Part shown: positions 11,473 through 22,600 of the stretch, one piece after another
Numbering within the stretch: the stretch's first letter is position 1
Layout: the number at the start of each line of letters is the position of its first letter
From: Amoebophrya sp. A120
Taxonomy: Eukaryota; Sar; Dinophyceae; Syndiniales; Amoebophryaceae
Direction of reading: 5' to 3'
Assembly: GCA_905178155.1 (NCBI GenBank)
Contig: CAJINV010000003.1
Span: 2,313,065-2,377,064, forward strand
DNA length: 64,000 nucleotides
Notes under the pieces: model-generated
Databases searched by the model: none
The model's input: the letters and a program-made list of their open reading frames with translations, nothing else
What the model was told of the DNA's origin: nothing
Program-made: the position numbers and the translations under genes

Positions 11473-14400
11473 CTACAGATCTGTCCTAGCATTACCGACG
11501 TTGCTGTACTGCCGACGTCCGTGTTCTAGTGTTTCATACATCAGGTCAAGGCACGGTTTTTCTTGCCACGGGCACCCCGCAAAGTGCCTTGCGAAGTCTC
11601 CAACCTGCCACTCATACCCGCCCCAATCCTTCGAAGCCGGCGGAACAAAGGCGTTCAAGTGTTTCTGGTGCACGAACCGTACCTGAATTTTCGATTTGCT
11701 CTATTGCGTTCTCATCCAAATCGCTAGAAGCGATTGCTGCGTCGTTCCGAAGGAATAGGCATCGTAATATCCGGCCCAAGTGAGTGACTGCAGTTCCAGG
11801 TGTGTCAGAAATAAATTACGAAATATGCTGAATGTCGCACATAATTAACATTCGTACCTCCGGTGGTAGTTGGAAGTCATGGTCGAGATCGGAAAAGAGT
11901 GTGGCGTTAACGGCAGCGGTGAAAAACATGCTCTGGTCCCACGCCGTTGTGAAGGGGGATAACGTCACCCTCTGCAGGTAATCGAAGCTCCACGGTGTAT
12001 TGCGCACCAGAAACACGCCCGTGTTAATCCCGCCGGTGTCCTCGGCAACTATGAAATTTACCTTCTGTCCAGCCTCGGTAGTCGGGTCTGCGTATGTCGC
12101 GAGGAGATCGAAGACCGTGAAGTCAAAGGTCGTGAAAAACGCGTCGCAGTCCATAAAGAACACCCACTCCGTACCCGGATTCTGCTGCAGGTGCTGGTAC
12201 ACCACGAGAAACTTCGAATAGTGTGCCTCTCGGTCCGGCATCAGGAGCTGTTGAAATGAATTGCGGCGATAAATCATAACATAGGTCTGGCAGTTACTAC
12301 TTCTGCCAACTTCGCCACGACATTGCACAAAGTAAGTAGTGATAAAACCTTTGTGGTAATCGAGTTGCATCGCTCGAAGCACCTGCGATCCTAAAATCGT
12401 TCGGAGTACTTAAGCGCTGGAAGTCGTGCGAAGCACATAAGACCCTAAAGTCGTCCGAAGCACTTAAGAACCTAGAATTGCGCGAAGCTCTGAAGACACT
12501 GAAACCGTAGTTTGAAGTACTAAAATAGCTCAAGTTTTGCCAAGCAATTAACCACTTAATACCGCAGCTAAAGTAGTGCGAAGCACTCCAGTAGCTAAAG
12601 TAGTGCGTAGCACTAAAGTAGTGCGCAGCACTAAAGCAGTGCGCAGCACTAAGGTAGTGCGCGCGAGGCACTGAAGCAGCTAAAGTAGTGCGAAGCACTT
12701 ATCGCTCTAAACTCGTGAGACGCACGCAAGCACCTTATGTAGTGCGAGGCACTACTTAGCGCACTAAAGGCGTGCGAATCACGGAAGCAACTCAAGTAGT
12801 GCGAAGCACTTAGCACCATAAAGTCGTGCGAAGCACTAAGCTAAGGTAGTACGAGGCACCACTTAGCTCCCTAAAGTCGTGCGAAGCACTTAAGCAGCTA
12901 AAGTAGTGCGAAGCACTTAGCGCTCTAAAGTCGTGCGAAGCACTTAACCAGGTAAAGTCGTGTGAAGCACTTAGTTCCCTAAAGTCGTGTGAAGCACTTA
13001 AGCAGCTAAAGTAGTGCGAAGCACTTAGCGATCTAAAGTCGTGCGAAGCACTTAAGCAGCTACAGTCGTGTGAAGCACTTAGTTCCCTAAAGTCGTGCGA
13101 AGCACTTAAGCAGCTAAAGTAGTGCGAAGCACTTAGCGATCCAAAGTCGTGCAAAGCACTTAAGCAGCCAAAGTCGTGCGAAGCACTTAGCGTCCTAAAG
13201 TCGTGCGAAGCACTTAAGCAGCGAAAGTAGTGCGAAGCACTTAGCGATCCAAAGTCGTGCGAAGCACTTCAGCAGCTAAAGTAGTGCGAAGCACTTAGCG
13301 ATCTAAAGTAGTGCGAAGCATTAAGCAGCTAAAGTCGTGCGAAGCACTTAGCGCCCTAAAGTCGTCCGAAGCACTTAAGCAGCTAAAGTAGTGCGAAGCA
13401 CTTAGCGCCCGAAAGTTGTCGTGCGAATCACTTAAGCAGCTAAAGTAGTGCGAAGCATGTGCTCGACTAGAATCTTCGAGGCCCTTTACAACAAGCCAAT
13501 ACATTCATTAGCCCGAAGCCCCTAGGTCCTGCGCATGAAAAATTCCCTTACGGCCGCATGCAGAACTGCAGTCCTGTGCACATTAATTATCTCACCGCGG
13601 GATTACAGTTGGTTCGAACCCACATGTAGTCAAGCGCTATCCTTACCTTATCGTGCATGACGTAGTTATTTAGCCCGGTCTGCGCAACGTACTGTTTATG
13701 ATTCTCCGGTGTCATGCCTGGCAACGGGCTATCCAGCACGGTGTTGCTGGTTTTGTCGGGTGAGTAGACACAAATCGAGAGAACGTCGATCTTGGGTTTC
13801 GGGAGCCCGGCGGGCCACCTCTTCCGCGGCTCCACCGGCGGCTCCAGCAACTGCTGGGTGAGCAGCGCGAGCCCGAGTTGGTAGTCCATCTGCATTTGTT
13901 CATTGCAAAAATGTCTGGGCCTGGAAGAATACAAGATCTGTAATGCTGAACTTCCACCCTCCCGAACTCTGTAATGCATGTTGCGGAACAGCGCTGTTTC
14001 TGTGTCATGCAAAAACGCAGCTTCTCATGCGTCTTACGCACCACAGGAACGCTCAAAAATCTATCATGCGTGGCTGCGTACTGTAGCCATTTTGTCATTC
14101 ATGTGTCAGCATCACAAGTTTCCAGACCAAAACATATTTGCACGTGATAGCATCCGCGGCTGGAAGCGCTGCTTTTTCGTGGGAGGCGGCGTGTTCATCG
14201 GGAGCCCGAGCCGCTGTTGCTCGTCGGCAACCTCCGTGTACCACCGCGACATCGCGGAGAGCTTGAACATGTTTCCGATCTGCAACAGCACCCTGGCTCG
14301 CTTCTTCTGCAGCAGGTAGAGCGCGCTGTCGGCCGCTTTGCGGATGTGGCTCGTCATGATCAGCGGGCACTCGAAGGCGGCGTAGGGGTCCAGGTGGAGC

Positions 14401-14642
14401 AGTTTCGCCAGCGCCGCCATCCAGGAACCCAGACTGGTTTCCGGGCCGCGCAAATGCAGGTCTTCCTGCGCGATGAGGCCGTTCGCCGCGAGCGTTCGCA
14501 GCGGCTGGATGAACTGCGGCCGCGCATCCTCGCACTCGTCTTCCACTAGTTGAGCCGCGACGCCGGAATACTGCTCTGGCTCCGCGGACTCTGTCAATAC
14601 GACCCACTGGAAGAGGAGCAGAAACACAACTGAGGACAGCAT
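11473..14642 (-). CDS. GT34-type glycosyltransferase (galactosyl/mannosyltransferase family)
   Basis: Probable Golgi/ER type II or luminal glycosyltransferase moving a sugar from a nucleotide-sugar donor. Exons: 14642-14150, 13895-13647, 12247-11858 and 11682-11473. The first ATG in frame gives MLSSVVFLLLFQWVVL, a signal peptide or membrane anchor; the upstream codons lack an ATG. Exon 2 has the family start IDVLSICVYSP and ENHKQYVAQTGLNNYV. Exon 3 has KFLVVYQHL, the DxD-type metal site in FFMDCDAFF, NTGVFLVRNTPWS and the WDQ motif. Exon 4 has WQVGDFARHFAGCPWQ, the conserved C-terminal block. Intron 3 (12248-13646) is GT-AG and filled with a 27-bp tandem repeat. An introner separates exons 1 and 2. 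Exact sugar and acceptor cannot be read. The stop at 11473-11475 is the simplest end; a further exon is possible. Confidence 0.85.
12390..13470. repeat. 27-bp minisatellite inside a glycosyltransferase intron
   Basis: About 1.1 kb of tandem units with 27-bp spacing (units start at 12872, 12899 and 12926, for example). Each unit carries GTGCGAAGCAC, a short hairpin-forming word with GTGC/GCAC arms. Two unit types alternate (AAAGTCGTGCG... and AAAGTAGTGCG...), giving a 54-bp higher-order repeat in the middle; units toward 12390 are degenerate. Because 27 is a multiple of three, long false open frames arise on the minus strand with a nine-residue period (SASHDF / SASHYF). Confidence 0.93.
13896..14149. 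mobile_element. Introner, family A (254 bp), atypical left end
   Basis: Right end TATTTGCACGTGATA is typical, but the left end reads TTGTTCATTGCAAAAATG, without TATC. The duplication is 4 bp, GCAT (13892-13895 and 14150-14153). Removal joins FQPRMQMDYQ. Probably an older copy. Confidence 0.82.
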
Positions 14643-15194
14643 GACCTGATGTTGCGGTAGAGCGAGGAAAAATTCCAATTCTACAAAGTGCTTGCAACTA
14701 CCGCAACTACCTTTACATTTATTGGTCGGAAAATAAGTACAATGTGAGATTTTTCAATAGTTGTTTCTTGCGTACTTCTCGAGTAAGTAAGTTGAGTCTC
14801 GCGACGGAAATAAAAATTCTCTGACGCAGAGCGAAGCAACACTGCAAACATGCACGATGGATAAGATCCACGGAAAAAAAATGAGCCGATGAACAGGATC
14901 CAAAAGAAGGATCTTCTCAAATGAGACGTTGCACCGACCTCTGACTATCGAACCGAAGCTTTCTCCAACACTGAAGCACGATAGATATATGCACATGCGA
15001 GCACCAATGCGAATAATTCTGGATCGACGGGTCGTCAATGATAACTGAATGTCAGCACGACGCAACCCATTTCATGAAGAACATCGTCGGCGCTCGGGAT
15101 GGAAACTATGCATGCGCAGCTGCTGCAGATGAAAACTAACAGCTTCATCATATTGTCGCGTCGTTCCTCAGTGGCATCATGATGCGCAACATCT
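14643..15194. other. Intergenic
   Basis: About 550 bp between the glycosyltransferase start and the VPS11 stop; nothing recognised. Confidence 0.55.
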
Positions 15195-18100
15195 TCAATC
15201 ATAATTCAGGCTGCGGCCGAAGTAGTCAGCCACGACCGAGAATCCCCCGTCCTGATTCCGCGAGGCTTTCAGATACTTGAAAAAGTCCTCCGTGCTGTGT
15301 TCTGTTTGCAGCGTGTCGGGGGGCGGCAAGGTTTTTGCACACTTTGGGCAGTGGGGGGCGTCCTCGTTGACGCAGTAGAGATGAAAGCTGTGCATGCAGA
15401 AAAAGTGCACAGACGGGGGTTCCAAGTTCAACCCGCACTCGTAGCACTTCGCCGCCGAAAACACGCGCGGTTTCGTTTTCAAACTCTCCAGCTCTTGCTC
15501 CATCTTCTCCCGCTCCACGATATCTTGTCGCATTTTCTGTTCGGCTTGCTCGGACGTGCGCAGCGTGCGCAACTGTTGTTTCAAATACTGTCGCGCGTGC
15601 TGCAACGGCACCTGATTTTTCGCCAAAGCCTGCACGCCCGCCAGCACCGGCATCTGTGCCTCCCGGAGCGTTTCGGGAATCATGCTCTCGACGCGAAATT
15701 TCTCCTGCTGCAGGTTACTACTACTGTTTCCGGCAGGAGCTGCACCGCCCCCGCCCGATGCGGAGGTTGATGCGGACGAGCCGGAAGTAGTAGACGATGC
15801 GGAGGCCAGCGCCTGGACCCAGAGGCGGGGCTCCTTCGCGCCGCACCGGCGACAGGACTGCAGCAGCGCGTCGAGGTCGTTTGCCTGGCTCGCGACCAAA
15901 CTCTGATACTCCCCGAGCCGCTCGTAGGCGTGCACGAGTCCCGGCTTGAAGCCGAACATCCCGCACAAAAGCGGCACCTTCTCGAGAAACCGCTTCCGCG
16001 TCGCGTTTTCCTCCAGTAGTTTCAGCAGCTCTTTTTCCGCCGCCTTCTTGCCGTCGCTCGGCTGCTTCTTCCAGTTCCGCAGGAGGCATTCCAGGTATTC
16101 CGGGAGCAGTTTTTCCTCCACCCACTTGACCGGAAGTTGGTGGAGCAGCTTGCTGGTCAGCTCCCGCAGAAAAGCCTCCAACAGCGGCGCAGGACCACTG
16201 TTCGTAGAAGAACTTGCTGGAGTAGACGACGCGGCCCCCTTTCGCGACGAGCTTTCCTGTCCGCGTATTGCCCCCCTCTTCGAGTTGTGAAGAGTACTTG
16301 TACCCCTGGCACCACCTGCCCCCGCCGCAGCCCCAACAGCACTTCCGCGAGTTCTTGTACCGAGCGCAGCGGTAGCGTCGCGGAGGGAGTAGATCTTCCG
16401 GATTGCTTCGAGCTCCTCCTCCCGGATATTGGCGTCTCGCGTGCGGATCACTTCCAGAAACAAACGATGTACCTCGGTCGGATAACTGGCGAGGAGCGCC
16501 TCGCCCTCGGTAAGCAAAATTCCGAGTCGCGTCTCCACGGGCAGGGTTTTCTGTTTCAGAAACCCAAGCGCCTGGTAGGCATCGCCCTGCGCGAGCAACA
16601 GACGCACGTAACTGCTCCCGTCTTTCGCCTGTTTGTGTTTTGAGGAAAAAAGTTTTAGGTACTTACTCCTTCGCGGCCTTCGCTTCAGTGGGTCGTGTGG
16701 ATTACGACTAAGTAAGTACTTTTTCGCCGTAGTAGAGAGGCGAGCAGGAGCAGTTTTGCATGTCATATGGTCGTGCAACTACACCCGTCCATGTATGCTG
16801 TACTTGAAAAGGTTAAAGTGAAGTAGGCTCTGCCTGCCACTGTCACCATCATACCTTCTTCGCAAGCTGGATTGCGTACGGCAAAAAGCCGGCCGTCTTC
16901 TCCAGCACCTCCAACCCAGCCGTGTAGTCGTAGTGCTCGACCGGCGTGGTGGCCAGGAAATCCTCCAGCTGCGTGGCGTCCCGTTCTTGCGTGTAGCACT
17001 GGAAGAGCAGCCTCGTGTGGGTGGGTTCCGCCAACCCCGGACGCTCGTGCAGACGACAGAGGTACTTCGCTATGTGGCTGATTTTGTGCGCGTGCAGGTA
17101 CTTCTCCAAGATGTAGGACGTCTCCAACGGGAAATCCGCGTCAATCGACTTCATGTACTGCTGCATATGCAATACAAATTATTCCCGTACACTCGTATGA
17201 ATAAATGCATCACAAATTTCGGCAAGTCGTGTTGAAATCATGCAGAAACCGCATTAGCACGTGATACGGGGAATATCAAACTTCCTGTGGATAGTGCAGC
17301 GCTTGGTCGTACAAGCGTTTCTCGTAGAGCGCGTCGCCGTGCAGCTTGTAGACGTGGCACAGCGTTGCGGTATCCAGCTGCTCCCGCTCCACCACGATGG
17401 CAGCCCAGTCGAACATCCGCTTCTTCGTGAGCACATCGATTTGTTCCGCTTTCGGTTTTTCTTGTAGTTGAAACACGTGGTTGACGGAGTCGAGGACGAA
17501 GAGGCTGCGACTGTTCGCCAATGTATCAAGAAGAAAAAGCCCCCCTCCCCATATCAAAACGGAAATCTGTGATGCAGATTTGCGGTCACACATCAGCTTT
17601 GTCATGCTAGAAGGCAAAAGATGCGGCCTGTCGTGCTGGGTGGCGTGAACACGCCTTGCGTCTTCAGCATGACAGGAAGCAACTGGAAACGGGAAACAGC
17701 ATGACATATTCCCTGTAAACGAGTGGGCAACTGCGTCTCTTGGCCTTCTAGCAATAAAAGTCGACTTGTGGTCACAAATCAGCATCACAAATTTTGGTTT
17801 CGATATAATGGGAGGGAAGATTTTTCCTCGCAATACAGTGCGGGGAAAATCCGAAAAATGCGGTTCGGGAATAATGCCGAGTACGCGATGCACCGCATGT
17901 GGGGGTAGGACAGACAGACCGTGACGCGGTACCGTTCCTGATCCTCCTTCGTGACGCAGACGAAGAAGGAATTGCCGTGGCAACAGAGGTAACACTTCGG
18001 CCCGTCGAGCGGCACGGCGGACAGGTTGCCCTCGTCCGGGTCGTAGCTGAAGACACCCTCCTCGCGCGCCACCAGCAGGCTCTGCATCGACCGAAACACC

Positions 18101-18972
18101 GCACTGCACCCGATCGCCGCGCCCCCGGAATGGTCCTCGTTCAGCAGGTCCACCTGCAGCAGCTGCTGCGTCAGGAGCCGACTCTTGGTGGCCAGGTTCT
18201 TCTTGTCCGTCAGCCCCGTCGCCCCGCTCGTGGGCGCGATGGTGCCCAAACTGTAGGAGAACACCGCCTCGGACGTGGTGACGAACAGTACAACCCGCAG
18301 CGTGGGGGTCACGGTGTTGGCCCCGAAAACTTGTTCCAAGAAGTGGCACCCCGTGACAGTGCTGTGCTCGAGGTTTGTTGTACTATTCGTGGCCTGCTGA
18401 CCACGTGTACTACCAGTCGCGCTTGCAGTTCCGACGGCGATCGTCCGCAGCGTCGGGGTTTTGTCGAAAACGCCGAGGACCAGCTGCACCTGCCCCAGAT
18501 TGGAGCCGATCGCGATGGCGGAGTCTCCGAGGCAGTCGCAGGTGGTGACGCGAAGGGCCTTGTGCACGCGCTCGAACACCGGAATCTGGTGCAGAGAGCT
18601 AACTTGCGTTAAACTCTCCACGCGGAAAAAACGCAGGCGGGTGTTGCCCGTCTGCGCATTCTGCGTGAGCGCGAAAAACACGCTCTCTTTGCATTCGTGA
18701 AGCTTCGCAATCCGCTCCTCGGGACTGAACAGCGCGTGTCGCTCCGCCCGAGAGTCGCGATCCACTAGGAGCAGCTCCTTGGTATTTTTCAAGGCCAGAT
18801 ACACGTACTGCGAGCCGCCGGCTGCCTCCTCAACCTCGTCACTGGAAAACCCGCGCGCACTGGAAGCGATGCCAGAGGGCGTCGCGGAGGAGCTGCTCGA
18901 CGACGATGACCCCCATCCGTCCGTCGCCACGGGCAACCGGTCGAAGAAATTCAACTTCCGCAGCTTCTGCAT
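15195..18972 (-). CDS. VPS11: Vacuolar protein sorting protein 11 (HOPS/CORVET core, RING-H2)
   Basis: Core subunit of the HOPS and CORVET tethering complexes for endosome-lysosome fusion. Exons: 18972-17836, 17523-17282, 17160-16855 and 16628-15195. The N-terminus (MQKLRKLNFFDRLPV) and the following region form the beta-propeller, up to CIAYSALF. Exon 2 has SLFVLDSVNHVFQLQEKP. Exon 3 has the clathrin-heavy-chain-like repeat segment SYILEKYLHAHKISHIAKYL. Exon 4 ends with a coiled coil (EREKMEQELESLK) and the RING finger CYECGL...FFCMHSFHLYCV...CPKCA, then an acidic tail ending SLNYD. Length of roughly 1,090 residues is above the animal protein (about 940) because of Ser/Gly/Ala-rich inserts in exon 4. 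One introner and one 121-bp intron that looks like a decayed introner interrupt it. Confidence 0.93.
17161..17281 (-). other. 121-bp GT-AG intron resembling a decayed introner
   Basis: On the coding strand it runs GTTTGATATTC...GCATATGCAG and joins ALHYPQE to QYMKSID. It contains GCATCACAAAT and GCAATACAAAT, the words typical of introner interiors, plus GATA/TATC near its ends, but no flanking duplication is left. Confidence 0.7.
17524..17835. mobile_element. Introner, family F (312 bp)
   Basis: Inverted-repeat ends: left TATCAAGAAGAAAAAGC..., right ...GATTTTTCCTCGCAATA, with inner arms CCCTCCCCATATCAAAAC / GTTTCGATATAATGGGAGGG. The duplication is imperfect, CAATG / CAGTG (17519-17523 and 17836-17840). 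Removal joins IFPALANSRS in VPS11, where the family also has hydrophobic sequence before SLYVL. Confidence 0.8.
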
Positions 18973-19647
18973 TCTGCCAGCGAGAAGTGTAGCACGGGCT
19001 GCTAATGCTGCGATTTAATACGGAATGCTGCGAAGGGTTCTTCGCGGTCAGAGACTGATTAGTATTTTCCCCCTGCGCATTTTCAATGCGGCCGCGCATC
19101 GCACGAGGCTCATCATCTGAAGCTCGGACTCACATTAGAAGTACGACGCTGCGCCTTTTGAGTGCTAGCCTTCTAAAACTTGCATGATCTGTCTTTGTCA
19201 ACTTAGGCATCGCTCCCAATCATAGTCTGATCGCTGACAATCTTCATCGGAGCACCACTAGATCGAAAAAATAATATTGCCGACGCTCATGTTTACAGAA
19301 CTGTCTTGGTCTTTTTACCTGACATTATCACGTCTGTGACACCTGGCATATGCATGTGTCGAGCATGGGAAAAGGGTGAGATAGATCTTCAAATCAATGC
19401 ACTATCACAGAAGGAGCGTCGCACGGAGACGAGGATCTTGCAAATATTTTCCGAAAAGAACACCGTGATCAGCAATAAAAAATCAGACGCCATTCGGGTA
19501 GTAGAATTGGTCCGGCGATATGTCGTTTTCACTTCCAGACACATGAAACTCAAATTCTACAATTCCGCATAATTTCAGACAGAAAATAGACAATGTACAC
19601 ATTATACACATCACAGTTTTGTCCTCAATTTGTTCGGCCTACAACGT
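18973..19647. other. Intergenic
   Basis: About 675 bp between the VPS11 start and the PKG stop. An 88-residue plus-strand frame has no recognisable features. Nothing else seen. Confidence 0.55.
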
Positions 19648-22600
19648 CTATGAGGGATTCGTCGCGAAGTCTTTGTCCCACAGCCACTCCGGGTTCGGTG
19701 TGTAGTGCATCTGCGGGGGCAAGTCGGCCTCCCTCGCTCTGAAGTTGCTCATGTCGGTCATGGATTTCACGATGGGGTGGTAGGGCGCGGTGGTGTAGCC
19801 CTTGTAGTGCGCCTTCCAGTCGAAGTTCTTGTACCACGGGTGGTCTTTCAAGTTCTGTACCCCCCCGGCCGAGGACATGGGGAGTCGGTCCACCGGGTTG
19901 TGCTGCAGCAGCGCCATGACCACATTCTTCGCCTCCGGGTCCTCCTGGGCGTAGGGAAACTTCACGTACTGCACGCCCCGGTTGATTTTGGCGTAGGTCC
20001 GCGACGGATCCCCGTCCTCGAAGGGGGCGTGGCCGGACAGCAGTTCGTGGATCAAAATCCCGAGCGTCCACCAATCGACCCCGTAGTGGTGCCCGAGGTT
20101 GGCCACGATCTCCGGCGCGAAGTAGTCCGGGGTGCCGCACGTCGTGTAAGTTTTCACATTGGTTTGTTTCGCTAAGCCCATGTCGGTAAGTTTACACCTT
20201 CCCTCCGCGGTGAGCATCAGGTTCTCCGGCTTCAGGTCCCGGTACACCACGTACTTCGCGTGCAGGTGCTCGAAGGCATAGACGACGCTGGCGCTGTAGA
20301 ACTTCGCCCCGTCGATAAACCCGTGCATCTGCTCCCGGCTGTAGGTGGCGTACAATTCCCCGCCCAGCGCCGGCTCCAATAAGAACCACAGCGACTGGTC
20401 GGTGTTGAAGGTCGCGTAGCACTGCACCACGAAGGGCGAGTCGCACAGCATCAGAATGTTTTTCTCGTTCAAAGTCGCGTTCTCCATGTGCTGCTGCACG
20501 ATGTAACCCTTGCTCAGCTGTTTTAACGCGTAGCACTCCCCGGTGGTCTTGTGCTGTTCCAGCGTGACGGCGCCGAACCCACCGCACCCGAGCAATCCGA
20601 GTTTCCGCAGGTCCGATCGCTTGCAGTCGGGCAACTTGCTGCTGCCGCTGGTGCCCGGCGGCGGGATGCTTTTGAACGCGGGCTTTCGGTCGGGTTTCTC
20701 TTTGGCGGTCTTCAGGATGCTGGCCAGCGGCTCGAGCAACTGCTCGAAATCGTGCTTGGTTAAACACGCGACCTGCACGTCCGGACTGTGGGCACTCACC
20801 GTGTCGTCCACCACCGAGGCGTCGAGCAGGCTCTGTTCCCCGAAGTAGGTCCCCGGCCGGTCCACCACCGCGCCCTGCACCACGATGCTGCCCTGCAACA
20901 GGATGAAGAACGTGTCGTTTTTTTGTCCCGCGGTCAACAAATGCTCCCCGCGGAGGAAGTGCCGCTCGTACATGGCCTCGCAGATGTGCTCCTTTTCGCT
21001 GTGGTACAGGGCGTCGAAGGCCGGGATGTGGTGCAGGCACTTCATGTACTCCGCCAGTTTGCCGCTGTTGCTGCTGTGCAGCACGTGCTTGAACGCCTGC
21101 CGCGACACGCACCACACGCGCCCCGGCTTCATCGCCTGCACCGTGCAGTGGCAGGGGTGGGCGTGGAGCAGCGTCACCTCGCCGAAGCTGCCGCCCGGCC
21201 CGTATCCTATGTAAAAACGTCCCCGCACCAGAGTCAAGATGGGGATCTCGCAACACAAATCGAGAAGTTTTGGGGGTCAAGCAAGACAAGCTCGTCTCCG
21301 TATTGTAATGCAGTTTAGCAAGTACAGCCGCAACACAAATCCATCTACTCATCCTGTCGACAGCATTACAAAGTGCAAAACGCGACTGGAAATGCCTCTC
21401 ATGGCAATGCGCATTACAAATCTTCCTGTAGCTGCAAATCTGCATGACAACTCTGGGGTGGGGACATTTTTGCTCAGGATAGCCCGCAGTCCTGCATCAG
21501 CTCGAACTGGTTCGTCCGGTCCCGCTCGTTGCTGATCGCGCGGGTCACGCTGAAGTGGTAAAGACCTGACACAGGATTTTTGAACAGTTTTATAGACAAC
21601 ACTTTACTTAATTGATATTTTGCGTCCGTCCCTTTTATCAATAGCAAAATGAGGTTAAGCGCTGCCAGCTAACGGAGACGACACCGCTCCGGGCAACGAC
21701 GTGCGGGCCTTTAGGTTTCTCGTTCGATCGTTGCCCGTGTGTTGTACGGTCTGGCAATGTCGGAATAAACACAAAGAGCAAGACGGCCCGCGCGCCGTGT
21801 GGTATCCATATCCCCCCAAAAGAAAAGAGAAAGCCGTGGGCACGGGAGCGTCGAGGCGCCCCGGCCCACGCGGAGGCGCATGACGCGCTCCGTGGAGGTG
21901 CTGCTGCAACGCAGAGGTGCACTCCACGGTTGTGCAGACTGCACTCCGCAAAGATATGAGAAAAGCACTCTGCTCAGGTGCTGCTGCGAAAGCAGAGGCG
22001 CACTTTGCAGATGTGCTATGAGCGCCGCACTCTGCTCAGGTGCTGCTGCGAAAGCAGAGGTGCACTTTGCAGAGGTGCGGATCGCACTCCGCTGGCTTCG
22101 GTGCCACGACTGTCGCACTCGGAGGAGGTGCTGCCGCTCACGCGGAGGTGCACTCCTCAGAGGGACAGGTCGTGCTCGGAGGAGGTGCTGCCGCGAAAGC
22201 GGAGGTGCACTCCAACGAGGCGCGCGCTACGCTTGGCGAAGGTGCTGCCGCTCACGCGGAGGTGCACTTCACCAACGCGCGCAGGCACAGTGTGCAGTGG
22301 AGGTGTGCTGCCGCTAGGCGGTGGCGCCCTCCACAAAAATGCGTCGTCGCTCTCGAAAGAGGGCGACGTCACAGGCCCCAGCCATGAAATGCGCGTGCGC
22401 TCGCATGTAGAGGTGCTGCCGCGACGACGCGGAGGTGCACTCTACGCCATAAAAGAGCGTCGCGCGCCATAAAAGAGCGTCAGCTTCCTCGAGTGGGAAG
22501 CCGACGCTCGATGCGTAGAGCCCTCGTGGGGTACGCACGCAGCGGCGCTGCAGGCGCGCGCGTGCAGCTGGACGCAGTAGATCGCTTGAAACACCCCTAA

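Noticed and set aside
12810-13504. Minus-strand frames with SASHDF/SASHYF repeats
   Set aside because: They arise from a 27-bp tandem repeat inside a GT-AG intron of the glycosyltransferase, not from a coding gene.
21799-22472. Plus-strand frames in the retrotransposon leader
   Set aside because: They are produced by the GC-rich tandem repeats before Gag and have no domain.
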